Assembly (NCBI RefSeq): GCF_036324505.1
Contig: NC_086351.1
Coordinates: 7,062,001 to 7,126,000 of the forward strand
Direction: 5' to 3'
Length of the DNA: 64,000 bases
Origin: Eleginops maclovinus
Lineage: Eukaryota > Chordata > Actinopteri > Perciformes > Eleginopidae
Position 1 is the stretch's first letter. Every line of letters starts with the position of its first letter. Shown here in pieces: positions 13,039-23,354 of this stretch. Below the pieces are notes generated by a model. The model saw nothing but the letters and a program-made list of their open reading frames with translations. It was not told where the DNA came from and ran no database searches. The position numbers were made by a program, and so were the translations under genes.

Positions 13039-13941
13039 TCAGCTAGAGATTGTGGGCTCTTTTCCTGAAACAGTGAATACATGCTTCTTGAAAATCAACT
13101 TTTTACCAATGCACTGGAAAGTGGAGGAGGAAAAGTAGTAGATGATGGGATCGATACAGGAGTTCAACGTGCTAAGCAGCAAGGTGTAGTGCCTCCATGA
13201 GGGGCTCTTACCCTGAAAGAAACTAAATAAATGAGAAAGGTTGTACGGCAGCACACAAATGAGAAACACAGCTACAGTCCCAGAGGCCATGCCGATGGCC
13301 TTCTGCTTCTGCATCGGTGATATCCTCGGGCGACTGTACAGGATCAAGATGCAGCGCAAGTAGCAGTAAACACAAATTAAAAGAGGTATTAGGCAGAGCA
13401 CGAAGAACATCTCCAAACGTACAGGGAGGAGGATCATCAGTTGCTTCTCACTAAAGCTTTCATAGCAAACGCTGGAGTCCAAGCTGGACAGGGATGGTTC
13501 GTGCTGAATGACGAAAGTGATACTGCAGTGTGCGGCTGAAATCAGCCAAATAACAACACTAATAATTATCGCATACACAGGTTTCTGTAGCTGATGATAG
13601 GTGATGGGGAAAGCTACTGCAATGTAACGAACCACACTGACTGCCATTAGCAGCAAGGAGCTGGTGTAGATTGTTGAGTAGAAGGTGAAGGAAGTGATGG
13701 AGCACAGGAAGCTGGGTAAAGGCCATTTCATGCCTGACACTGCCTCATGCATCTTGAGAGGAAGGATGATCAAAAAGAGCAGGTCCGAGACCGTCAGGTT
13801 GAGAAGCAGGATGTCTGTTGGAAGGGGCCTGGAGTGGATCTTGACGCTGAAGGCATAGAGAGCCAGGAGGTTTGTTGGGAGGCCAATGAGAAAAGCAATG
13901 ATGTATACTGAGAGAATGACCTCACCCTTCACTTGTTCCAT
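13039..13941 (-). CDS. Free fatty acid receptor 2/3-like GPCR
   Basis: A single-exon 300-residue receptor of rhodopsin-class GPCR type, starting M-E-Q-V-K-G. Seven hydrophobic segments are clear. N-L-T-V-S-D is in helix 2, cysteines 80 and 159 can form the usual loop disulfide, helix 6 has L-P-Y-N-L-S-H-L and helix 7 L-N-S-C-I-D-P-I-I-Y-Y-F-S-S-S. The best family fit is the short-chain fatty acid receptors FFAR2/FFAR3 (GPR43/GPR41). All three charged residues that hold the carboxylate there seem present: Arg175 (L-P-V-R-L-E-M), His237 (N-L-S-H-L) and Arg250 (K-S-P-S-W-R). The E/D-R-Y motif of helix 3 reads V-R-Y (104-106). A tail of about 30 residues is Ser/Thr-bearing. The family signals through Gi and Gq and acts in gut and leukocytes; ligand choice here is inferred. 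Human FFARs lie beside CD22/MAG, matching the Siglec-like neighbour. Confidence 0.88.
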   Translation of the reverse strand: MEQVKGEVILSVYIIAFLIGLPTNLLALYAFSVKIHSRPLPTDILLLNLTVSDLLFLIILPLKMHEAVSGMKWPLPSFLCSITSFTFYSTIYTSSLLLMAVSVVRYIAVAFPITYHQLQKPVYAIIISVVIWLISAAHCSITFVIQHEPSLSSLDSSVCYESFSEKQLMILLPVRLEMFFVLCLIPLLICVYCYLRCILILYSRPRISPMQKQKAIGMASGTVAVFLICVLPYNLSHLFSFFQGKSPSWRHYTLLLSTLNSCIDPIIYYFSSSTFQCIGKKLIFKKHVFTVSGKEPTISS

Positions 13942-15387
13942 TTTACGCTATACCAAAGAAAGAAAAAGAAAACGGAAATCAAAACATAAACGGTCACAGA
14001 GACTGTTGGTCAAGTTAGTTCTCAGTTTTTATATCACTGACAAGGTATTTAGCAGTTAAATATGACAATGAGCCCATGGTCAAAATAAGAAACACTCCTG
14101 ATACATAATGCATTATGAAGGAATATTTGTTTCAACAACCACATCATTGGGAACAGAAGACGGGACATTTTGAATTTGGGTTGTATGAGGTACCTATCTA
14201 TAGTCAGTGTAATACCTAAAGTACAGTCAAGTGCGAGCTGATTGGAAGCTATGGACACTAAACAATGGATTGCTGAGTTTTTGGGCAGAAGAAAAATATA
14301 TTTTAAGAACCTAAAAAAGGCCAACCTATAAAAATCACTATCAAAATATTCTCAATGTTTCTGCTAGACAGCCTTTTATATTGTTGAACTAAAACCCTAA
14401 TATCCATCAATTCCCCTTTTGAAGCTACCAGTCTCATTTGACAAAAAACAGTAATTCCACAATGCAGACGATGGGAATTACTTCTCTAATGCTGCCTCAA
14501 TTATTTAGTTGGTTTGTGTAATTATGCTTATTTGTTGACTGTTAAGTTGATCATTAAACATAGTTTTTTTCAAAGTAGTCTTAAGATAGAGGATAGATAA
14601 CAACATCAGTCACCGAGTACCTCATACAAGCCCTCCATTATCACAGAACAATTTCAAAGAAATAAACCATAGCTCTCAAGCTCAGGTTCCAAAAACCAGA
14701 TGTGAATTTTCAGTAGCAAAGATAATCTGAATTGTTTGATTATACAAATAAATGTATTTACTTACATATACTGGAAGTTTTCTCAAGTTGCCTTCAAAAA
14801 TAAAAAAGACACTAAAGTGTAGGGCTGTTTGTCTTATGTGCCTTTCCTCAAAGAGGATATATTTCAAAGATGATCTGATATAAACCTCCAGAAACAGCAG
14901 GAAACAATTAGTCACTCTCATTTCCGGTATACTGCTCTTTTTTCTACACTGAGCAATGAACACACACCAATGAGTTAATATTAACCAGAATGCAAAATGG
15001 AAGCTCGTGTTATTTGAGGTCCCAGTGGATCTCTCCAGTAATAAAATCCTGACATAACAATCATGTTTGAATTTTATGAAGACAGAAGCCTGCTTTTATT
15101 TGCAGCTATGCATACACTATAAACTCAGATCACGGGTCATTACAGATCAACAAATTATGTTTCTATATCATCATAGACACAAAACTAATAATGGCAATCC
15201 TTACAAAAGCTATCTCATTTGATTCTTTTGAATTTGGTGTTACTATTTTACCCCAGCTAACAATATGATCTATGTATAGAGTTTTAAAATCTTTAATGCT
15301 ACTTTGAGTGACACGTGTGCCAGGGCATAATTTAGTCATGAGTCTTAGTCTCTGCACCTTTGCTTGTGGCTGTATTTTGCATCCTCT
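13942..15387. other. Intergenic region, FFAR-like gene to Siglec-like gene A
   Basis: AT-rich sequence between two minus-strand genes. A TATAG acceptor-like site lies just upstream of the FFAR-like ATG (about 13950), compatible with an upstream non-coding exon. I see no other gene. Confidence 0.4.
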
Positions 15388-18300
15388 TCAGTAAGCCTTT
15401 TTGTTATTCTGCTGCTGTTGAGCTCTGGTTTTTATTCTCATATCTTCCACAAATTCATTGTCATAAACAGCAGAAAGTCTATTGTCATCACAGCTTCTAT
15501 CTGGTCTGCATGGTGATAGTATGTCCTCATCTTGAAATCTGATTGAGAAAGAGAGAGAGGAAGGGGGAGACAAAGAGGGGTAGGAGGAGAAGGGGGTAGA
15601 TGAAAACCAACTTGGACTACTTACATGTAAAAAAATCTATCAGTTTTCTCAGTTTCCACCTCATCAATATACATATATTGGGAATAAAATGATTTTATTT
15701 ACCTTTGAAAGTTCCCATATCTCTCTTCTTGTTCTGCAATGCCAGGTAAGCTTTGTTCCCTTTAAAAAAGAATGGGAACACTTGATTTGAATTTAGCCAT
15801 TTTTAATACATAATAGTCAACTGATACATTCAAGTTTTATACCTTAAAGCCATATCAGTGTTGCACATAAAGTGTGTTTGCGGTCTGTTGATGACACAAC
15901 AACAATAGAACGATTATTCACAGCTCTACAGGTATTCTGTATGACAAAGAGGGAAGTCTACCAACCTGTTTCTAGATTTTTTCCTGCAAATTAACATTGC
16001 AATTCCAAGTAGCAAACCAATTCCTGGGATCATTAAAGCGGACAGCCAAATATACATGGAGGCTGTGAATGAAAATATATAAATACACAAAATACTCTTG
16101 ATCTGCCTTTGGGTGCAGTTTGGGAAAACACTACTTACATCTTTCTATGGACAGCCATTTTGTGTTGCTGCCCAGGGAGTTTGTGGCAGTGCAAAATATG
16201 TTGGATGGCTTTTGAGCTGCAAAACTTAATTCCCCAGAGACCACATTTTTCTTATTTGTGGCAACAAAACTGAAGGAAGACGGAAGACTGTCATTTCCAT
16301 CAATGGTCCAGTTTATAGAGGGGGAAGGGGACGCTTCGGCCATGCAGACACACTTTAAATGTTTCCCTGTCAGGAAGCAGGAGGACTCTGGTAGGATTAC
16401 AGGGGCATCTAGAAAGACAGGATGTTATGTTATCTAACAAATAATCACAATCACTGACATCTTATTGTATGATATTCAGGGATGCATTGTCAACAAGCTT
16501 ATAACAGGTTTCCTTCAAAATACATGTTAAGTTTCTGTTAACTTTTTCTAGGGGATTTTAATGGCATGTTTCTCCAATACCGCTATTATCCATTATTTGA
16601 ACGTTGGCAATAGGCTAACCATAGGAAGCCTTCACCTTAACTATTTCTTGCGTGATAAACTTGAATTGTGTCTTTGCTGTTAATATTTACACTCTTAGTT
16701 GTGAAAGATGAAGTAGCTTATATTACAATTTGACTTAACTGAAGTAACTCGAGTAGCTCGCTATGAATTGTGTCAGGTGGTGTATGACCAGGTGCCTTAA
16801 TGAATGTAGCAACAAAAAAATTATTCAATAAAGTTTTGAATCGCTTCTTGTTACCCAAAGTCTACACCCACAAAATGGAGCCCCGCTTGAACATTGTAGC
16901 ACTCTGAGAAGCACCTGCCAAGATCCAAAGACAGTGTTAAAGGTGATACTTAACAACCTGATAATAAACATCAGTCCGATTGAAGTTAGATGCTAACGCA
17001 ATGTTGGCCCTAAGCTAACAGCTACTCCTTTACTCCAGCTCTTGGGTAAATCCAACAATTATGTACATTTATGGCGTCACCCTGTTTGTTTGTTCAAAAG
17101 GAACATCTTTTTGAAGTTACAAGAGCAAAGACTGGTAGGAATAAGGATCAACGAAATAACTCCTCACATATGCATAAAAAAGATTAAAAATAAATCTCTT
17201 ATCAACTAAACTGCTTTGAACTTAAAATGACTGAATTAATTTGAAAAGTGGGCTTATTAACACCTGAATACTACTGTGTAATATGTGTTTACATATATAT
17301 ATATATATTTAAGAAGGAAAATATAAGAAAAGCACAATTTATGTGTGGGCCATGTTAAATTATTCTTTTGAACTTGCTGAGGGCCAATTAAAAATGGACA
17401 AAGGGCCGTTGTTGGCCCCCGGGCAGTAGTTTGGACACCCCTGCTCTGGAGAAATAGAGGTAATGGAATATATTTTTTTTTACATTGAACATCCAGATCC
17501 AACCACTCGGACTGCCTTGTTCCAATGTCATTGTAAGCGATGCAGGAGAGGGAGGTGTCTCGCGTGATATTGCTGAAGAGTCTTTTTCTCTCAGTTGAAT
17601 TTATCTGACCCATCTGTGTTCTGAGCCATATGTATGTGTGTGGTTGTGGGTTACTGTTAGCAGCACACTCCAGGCTGACACTGCCACCCTCTATCACAGG
17701 TTCCTCTTGCTGTATCAGGGTCACATTCACAGGTTCATCTGTGGATAAAGAAAAAATCAAAACAAACAATAAATAATAAAACATGGCAAGTAAATCTACT
17801 CCTGTAATTACCTTATCCAGGTAAACTTTATCACTTACATAAAATGTTGAGTTTTATCTGTTCACTTTCCTTGGTGAAGGTTTTGTACTTTGCATAGCAC
17901 CACATTTTGCTGTTATGCATTTTAGAGGTTGCTAGTCCATGATATGTCTCTGTATACCACCATTTGCCCTGTACATGCTCGTTGAAAATCCTTGGAGGGG
18001 AGTCTTTTAGAAATGGACTTTTGTTCCAATGAAGGGACGGGGGTGAGAAAGGGCAGGAGTGCTTTACGCTGCAGTTAGCCTGGAACATCTCCCCATTCAC
18101 TATCCGTTTCTGCATGTGAATTTCAATAGCTGTGCTCTCTGGAAGTCAAAACAAAATGATAATGGAATAATGGATAATGGCTTCACCTGGAATTCTTATG
18201 ATACAAGTTTACAAATACTTAGCCTACTTACCAACAACGATAGTTACAGTTTGATGATGGAATTTCTGAGTTGTTGTTTTAGATTCTGGGTCGATCCAAA

Positions 18301-18574
18301 CATAAATTTGAAGGTTGTTGTCTGATCTTTTAACTTTATCAATCCTCAGGCTGCAGTTTCCCTTTGCAGCTTCACCCAGTACTGATGTGCGTCCTCTGAA
18401 CTGTTCTTCCACTGCATAGGGACGGTGCCCATCATACACAACAGGATAATTTATGCCATGGTACTGATACCAGATGACCCTAGAATGACATTCTGTCTGA
18501 CATGGTACCACAGCACAGCTCCCCTCCACTGCAGTAACTCTTTTGGGTACATTGATACTCCAGCTTATCCCCTG
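15388..18574 (-). CDS. Siglec-like Ig receptor A (V-C2-C2-C2-TM-tail)
   Basis: Minus-strand exons, in order: V-set 18232-18574, C2 17839-18138, C2 17484-17738, C2 16139-16408, membrane 15966-16062, tail 15703-15759 and 15388-15538. They sum to 1473 nt in one frame (490 residues plus stop). The Siglec hallmark is present: an extra cysteine in the V-set (G-S-C-A-V-V-P-C) and its usual partner in the first C2 domain (C-S-V-K-H-S-C-P), which in Siglecs form an interdomain disulfide. The membrane exon reads S-A-L-M-I-P-G-I-G-L-L-L-G-I then C-R-K-K-S-R. The tail has Y-G-N-F and V-Y-D-N-E, both Y-x-N (Grb2 SH2 type), and no clear ITIM. The F-strand arginine that binds sialic acid is not found. The signal-peptide exon was not located, so the 5' end is incomplete and the V-set acceptor could be three bases further in. 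Orthology to CD22, MAG or a CD33-like Siglec is unresolved. Confidence 0.85.
17235..17443 (-). mobile_element. Truncated hAT-type element, CAGGGGTGTCCAAA family
   Basis: The right end, TAGTTTGGACACCCCTG, is the terminal repeat also seen at 38844-39292 and 53040-53360. Internal wording such as GGGCTTATTAA followed by TGAATACT matches the 38844 copy in reverse orientation. The other terminus is missing. The copy lies in the intron after the second C2 exon of Siglec-like gene A, 40 bases from the exon border. Confidence 0.75.
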
Positions 18575-20342
18575 CTGAAGCATTGACATGCCTTCATGGA
18601 GTGAGAGGAGAGGCGTAGTTTAGTGAGAACCAATGTTTTGTTGCTACTTTTGGTTATGAATAAGAAAGTAGTTACGTGACAACTATAGATCATTCTGCAC
18701 ATGTAACTGAGAGAGCGGATTAACCACAGCGCTAAGTCTGCTGCAGTGTTAACCAAAGCAGAAAATCATTTCTTATTTTCGTGCAAACCAAGTAAAAATA
18801 ATTCTGAAACAAACCACAGTGGAGGAAATAAGTATTTGATCACGTGGTTTTCCTACCCAAGAACACCATCCCCAGCGTCAAGCATGGAGATGCATTACTT
18901 TGCAAATTGGTTTTAAATTGTGTGGCATTGCATTGACACCAAGTTTACACCACTAAGCCTTTTGGTTAAATGTAACGAGAGTAACTCTACACAACAAAAA
19001 TGAACTTCAACTATGTAATAATAATGTTGGTAGTAAAGAAAGTAGTGATTGCTATTGATTTGTCTTTATATCAGAATTTTGCAGTTTTATTACTTTTCTC
19101 TTTCTCAGCAAAACATTTGGTATAGGCCTTGTTCTTTTAAGATGGAATTCACATTTGAAATACTAGCTCATTTTGCTATCTTTTCATGTTTAAAATGTGG
19201 AGAAGAAACAAAGCAGATAAAGCTTAATATTACCAATAAACCAGCCGAGCAGTCTAGGCAGCAGTGCAGTTCCCATTGAAGAAAGTAGTCGCTGTACACA
19301 TTTAGTAAGACACCGTAGACATCAGAATTTCTGAAACACAGCAGTGGTACACATGTTACTTTAATTACAGTTTAGAATATTTTGAGTTGTTTCATTTATG
19401 CATATTATTATGGTCTTTGATACCGTGGTACAGGAAACTGTATATAGCCTATGTTTAATGTCGAATCACATCTAACATATTAAGTAAGTCCATATGTTAC
19501 CGCAAATCCTTTCGAGCGGTCACCTTTAACACTTAAAGGCCCGAAGCACCTCATTATCAAAGTAGCACCTCTACACTATTATTCTGTAATACTGTAGAGT
19601 ATTGAGAATTTGAAATGCAGGATTCAAGTTTTTCTCTGAGTGATATTGGCAGGAGGACTTACCTTGTCAGATGGTCTGTAGAATAAATGTGTGTGAGATG
19701 AGCACCACGTGAGCCTCTGTAAACCCACCATGGTATCAGTATCGAAAAGGAATCTTTGTGAGCTCATCTAGAGCAGTCAGCCAGAGCATTGGTTTTCTGT
19801 TCATATTTTTATACAGGCCTGTGACCATATATAGGACTGTGTATAGACTATACAGCCAGTTCACTTTGAACCAAAAGATAGTGTCCAAAAATAATATGCT
19901 ATAAAAACAAAATATGCCACACTGCAACATAAAGGTGAACAGCAGGGTCGCTTTCAATTAAAACCTGTCAACATCATTATATGAATGAAAGAAAATGTCA
20001 ATACACAGTGTTTTATATTAATACGCATTACACAATAAAGAATACAAATGGATAATTATCATAAAAATCTATATGCACTTAAATGTGATTAAACGGCATT
20101 AACTCAAAAACAAAGGCACATAATTTGTTCTTAAAAATAACAATCAAGACAAACATGCATACAAGAGAGAGAGAAGCATTCACATTAGTATTCTTTTTAA
20201 ACATTCACACATTATTATTGAATTGGGATCTATTTGTGCATATCATTAATGCCTTCATTCGACCTGGGAATATTTATTTTTCCACCTATTTGTCCACATC
20301 TTCAGGCTCCATTTTATTCAGATTTCCCATATCCAGCATTGC
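18575..20342. other. Region between Siglec-like genes A and C
   Basis: This should contain the signal-peptide exon and promoter of Siglec-like gene A, but I could not identify either. A consensus donor (GACAAG then GTAAGT on the minus strand, near 19670) might end a 5' exon. Otherwise it is AT-rich DNA. Confidence 0.35.
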
Positions 20343-22138
20343 TCACAAAACTCCCTCAAATGCCTCTTTTTTTTTTTTCTTATCTTGTTCTTCAAATTCA
20401 CTCTAGAGTAAATATCACCACTGCCTTTCTCCTTCTCTGGGCTTTTACTGGCTTCTGCATTGGTTGGTCCCAGACTTGGCAAGTTGGTGCTGTTTGTATC
20501 AGCTCATTGGTGTTGACGTAGATGTCTTCTTCTGTTGGGTTTGGTACCTGTATACAGTATTAAAGAGACAACATCAGTGCTAATCAGCTAACGAGGAAGA
20601 AGAAAACTGCCTGACTTTGAGTGAATGTACCTAATTTCCCTCTCCACTTGTTAGAAGTTGGCTCATGGGAACTGTGCTGGTGTCCCCTATGCCTTGACTC
20701 TCCCGAGGGTTGTGCTGAATCTTCAGAATCCTGGCAAATGCAATAGTACAAACACTAGTGTCCACTCAGAGTCCAAATAAATACATGTGAAACACTTTAC
20801 CCTACCTGACAACAAACAGCATAGCACAAATTAGTACCAGTAGAGTGGAAACTATAGTGTTGAAGACTGGCAACCTCACTCGATCTGAAACAAAGAAGTG
20901 ATAATATAAGTATAGGAGTTAATTAAGACAAGGAACACATATTTGGGTAAAAGTCTTGACTTGATGTATACAGAAACTCCACTTGCAAAGTTGATCATTC
21001 AAATGTTTTATCAGTACTCACCTCTTACACACTTATAATCACTTTGTATTTTTAACTAGAAAGATGTATGTGTAAGTAAGCAGTGTGTGAATGTACAAGT
21101 TTAGTTCAAGAAAAAAGGAAATCTACGTAGGTGGATTTATTTAGTCAGACAGTTTCCTAATAAATTCTGAAATTAGTCATTTTAATGCAATGTGCCAGAT
21201 AGCAGAAAGTTGGCTGTGTTAACACCTCAGGAAATAACACCAGAAATTTCCATCCACTTTCACACACGTACACACATTTGTGAAATGTGTTGAATAACAA
21301 ACCACCCTTATTACACAGTTTATCTAGTTAGGCCTAGTAATTGTGCCTTTTACTTTTTGCTTGACACCCATTTGTAGTTCCCTTTAATATTGTGTGAATG
21401 AGTGTCCTCGTCTACAAGGGAAATTAAGTTCAAATAATACCTACCTTGGACTGAGATATTCATAGTTGTTTCCCTAAAAGTATATTTCAGGGCATTGTTG
21501 CATTCCAGTCGCAACAATATATATATTAGTGTAACAGTTTACATGTGATTTAGGGTTGTGGTGCAATCTTTTTTTTGTCAAGTTTCCTGTCAATTTCCCC
21601 TTGATTGTATTCTGTCGTGGATTACTGCTCATGAACACAACAGTTCCTTGATGAACTTTCCATTCTGCTTTGCATGTGCTATTCAAATTTGGTAGATAAT
21701 TGTTGGTTATGTCAAAGGAGCAGGGGATGGTCACACAGGATCCATTGAGAACTTCTATCTTCTGTGGGATAATCACCTCAAACTTCACACACAGGGCACC
21801 TAAAACACAACAAACACATATCTGAATAATAGTTCATAACATCTTACAATAATGAGAAATTGGGAGTGTTTTACTGACTCGCTTACCAATAATGCATAAC
21901 AATCTAGCAATAGTTGTGGGTTAATTTACAACACTTTTTCACCCATTAAAACATAATCTATAATAAAATGGTATGCAAACACTATTTTTTCTGCAGTAGG
22001 CCTATTGCATAAACCAATGTGGTGTAAAGTTAGTAAGAGTTTTTGATACATTTTGGAATAATTGATCAAACTGTAAATTAAATGCAACTTACCTTGCAGC
22101 ACAGAGACAAAGAGAAGGACAGTCATAACTGTTGCCAT
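20343..22138 (-). pseudogene. Siglec-like receptor C, V-set to membrane, broken
   Basis: Exons on the minus strand: signal peptide 22093-22138 (M-A-T-V-M-T-V-L-L-F-V-S-V-L-Q), V-set 21445-21799, membrane 20816-20884 and tail pieces 20631-20730 and 20343-20547. The V-set has the Siglec extra cysteine (G-S-C-V-T-I-P-C) and joins in phase directly to the membrane exon (F-N-T-I-V-S-T-L-L-V-L-I-C), with no C2 exon in the 560-bp intron. Breaks: an 8-A run (21569-21576) shifts the frame, a TAA follows in the restored frame at 21539-21541, an in-frame TAG ends the first tail exon (20631-20633), and the last tail exon needs another frame change to join E-E-D-I-Y-V-N-T-N-E-L to G-D-I-Y-S-R-V-N-L. The V-set remnant keeps L-R-L-E-C, so the sialic-acid arginine appears retained. 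It is probably a recent pseudogene; accumulated sequencing indels are the alternative. Confidence 0.65.
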
Positions 22139-23354
22139 CTTTGCGTGGGAGGACAGGAAGGAACTGTGGAGATATACTGTATGCAACAATTCACATTTAG
22201 AGCATTTTCATCCCTTATTAGGTCGTGAAGACTGTTTATGGAAAGTGATTTATTATACAAGCCATTAGCTCTCTTTTCACCTATGGCAAGCAGACACATA
22301 TTCACGCATGCATTTTTATTAATTGTATTTATCATTTCATTTAGGCCACATCAAATTTGGAGTCTTGACTCCTATAAATTCAATCTCAAGAAAAATATTG
22401 CGATTCTTATGAGTCTTCCAAACCCATGACATTTGGGTTCAACTTTTTCGTCAGGCTCTGTTGAGGTCATGAATATTCCTGGAACTATGCTCTGATCACA
22501 ATTATATATCCAGGCTAATTTCACCACAGGAATCCCTGTCTGTCCTGTACCTTAAAATGAGAAGGATTTACCCCTAGATGTGTAGCACCTGCAGTACGCT
22601 TTGCCCCCACATGATCTCTTTTGGTTACCGCTCCACCACCAGTCCTGACTTATTTGCCCCTCATTCAGTTCTTCATTTCTTGTTGTTTGGCCATATTTGA
22701 TCCCTTGATTATCCAAAACACCTTTTGTCCCAACCCTAAGCAGCAGCAAAGCATAGGATCCTTTATGGCTCCTGAGCATATATAATTGATAATAAGATCT
22801 AATAAATCAGGGAAATGTTTTCAGATTTTAGGTATTGGTAGTATTTTAGCTTAGTAGTATGCAATCTTGATTCTTACAGGATCTGTTTTTCCCTGACCCC
22901 TAATTTCCAACAGCGAGGATAAAGAAGAAAGTAACCTAAACCTAACACTAGAGGGCAGCATGTGCATTTGTTGTGAGGAGAAGGGTTATTTCTTGCTGAG
23001 AAAGCTGACAGTGTTGCTCTTCCTCCCTTTGTTGTAGTTGCTTAAAGTAACATCAGTTTTGGTTACTGTTCGAGGGATTCCAAGTAGCTGAACACAAGTG
23101 TGACTAAATGCAATCATAAACACGTAATGAAAAATGGAAGAAATGTGTTGATGCTTGAGTCAGGAGCTGGGCTCTTCTCATGTTCCTCACCATAAAGAAT
23201 CAAGCAGATAAAAAGATATAAGTATGTTGATAGAGTTGTAGAAGAAGGCTCAAAGCCAAACATTAGGATATGTCTGACTGTTGGTTGACTCATGGTGGAT
23301 GCCTTGAAACCAGCTACTACTTATATGGAGACCCCAACCTTTTACAAACACTTG
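22139..23354. other. Intergenic region upstream of Siglec-like gene C
   Basis: Presumed promoter side of gene C (minus strand). No further exons, RNA genes or defined repeats were recognised. Confidence 0.35.

Noticed and set aside
19925..19957. Signal-peptide-like stretch (K-A-T-L-L-F-T-F-M-L-Q) upstream of Siglec-like gene A on the minus strand
   Set aside because: The codon at its start is TTG, not ATG, and no fitting donor follows, so it cannot be called the missing first exon.
22552..22779. 75-residue minus-strand frame near Siglec-like gene C
   Set aside because: No signal peptide, Ig or other motif, and no splice sites that would join it to gene C.
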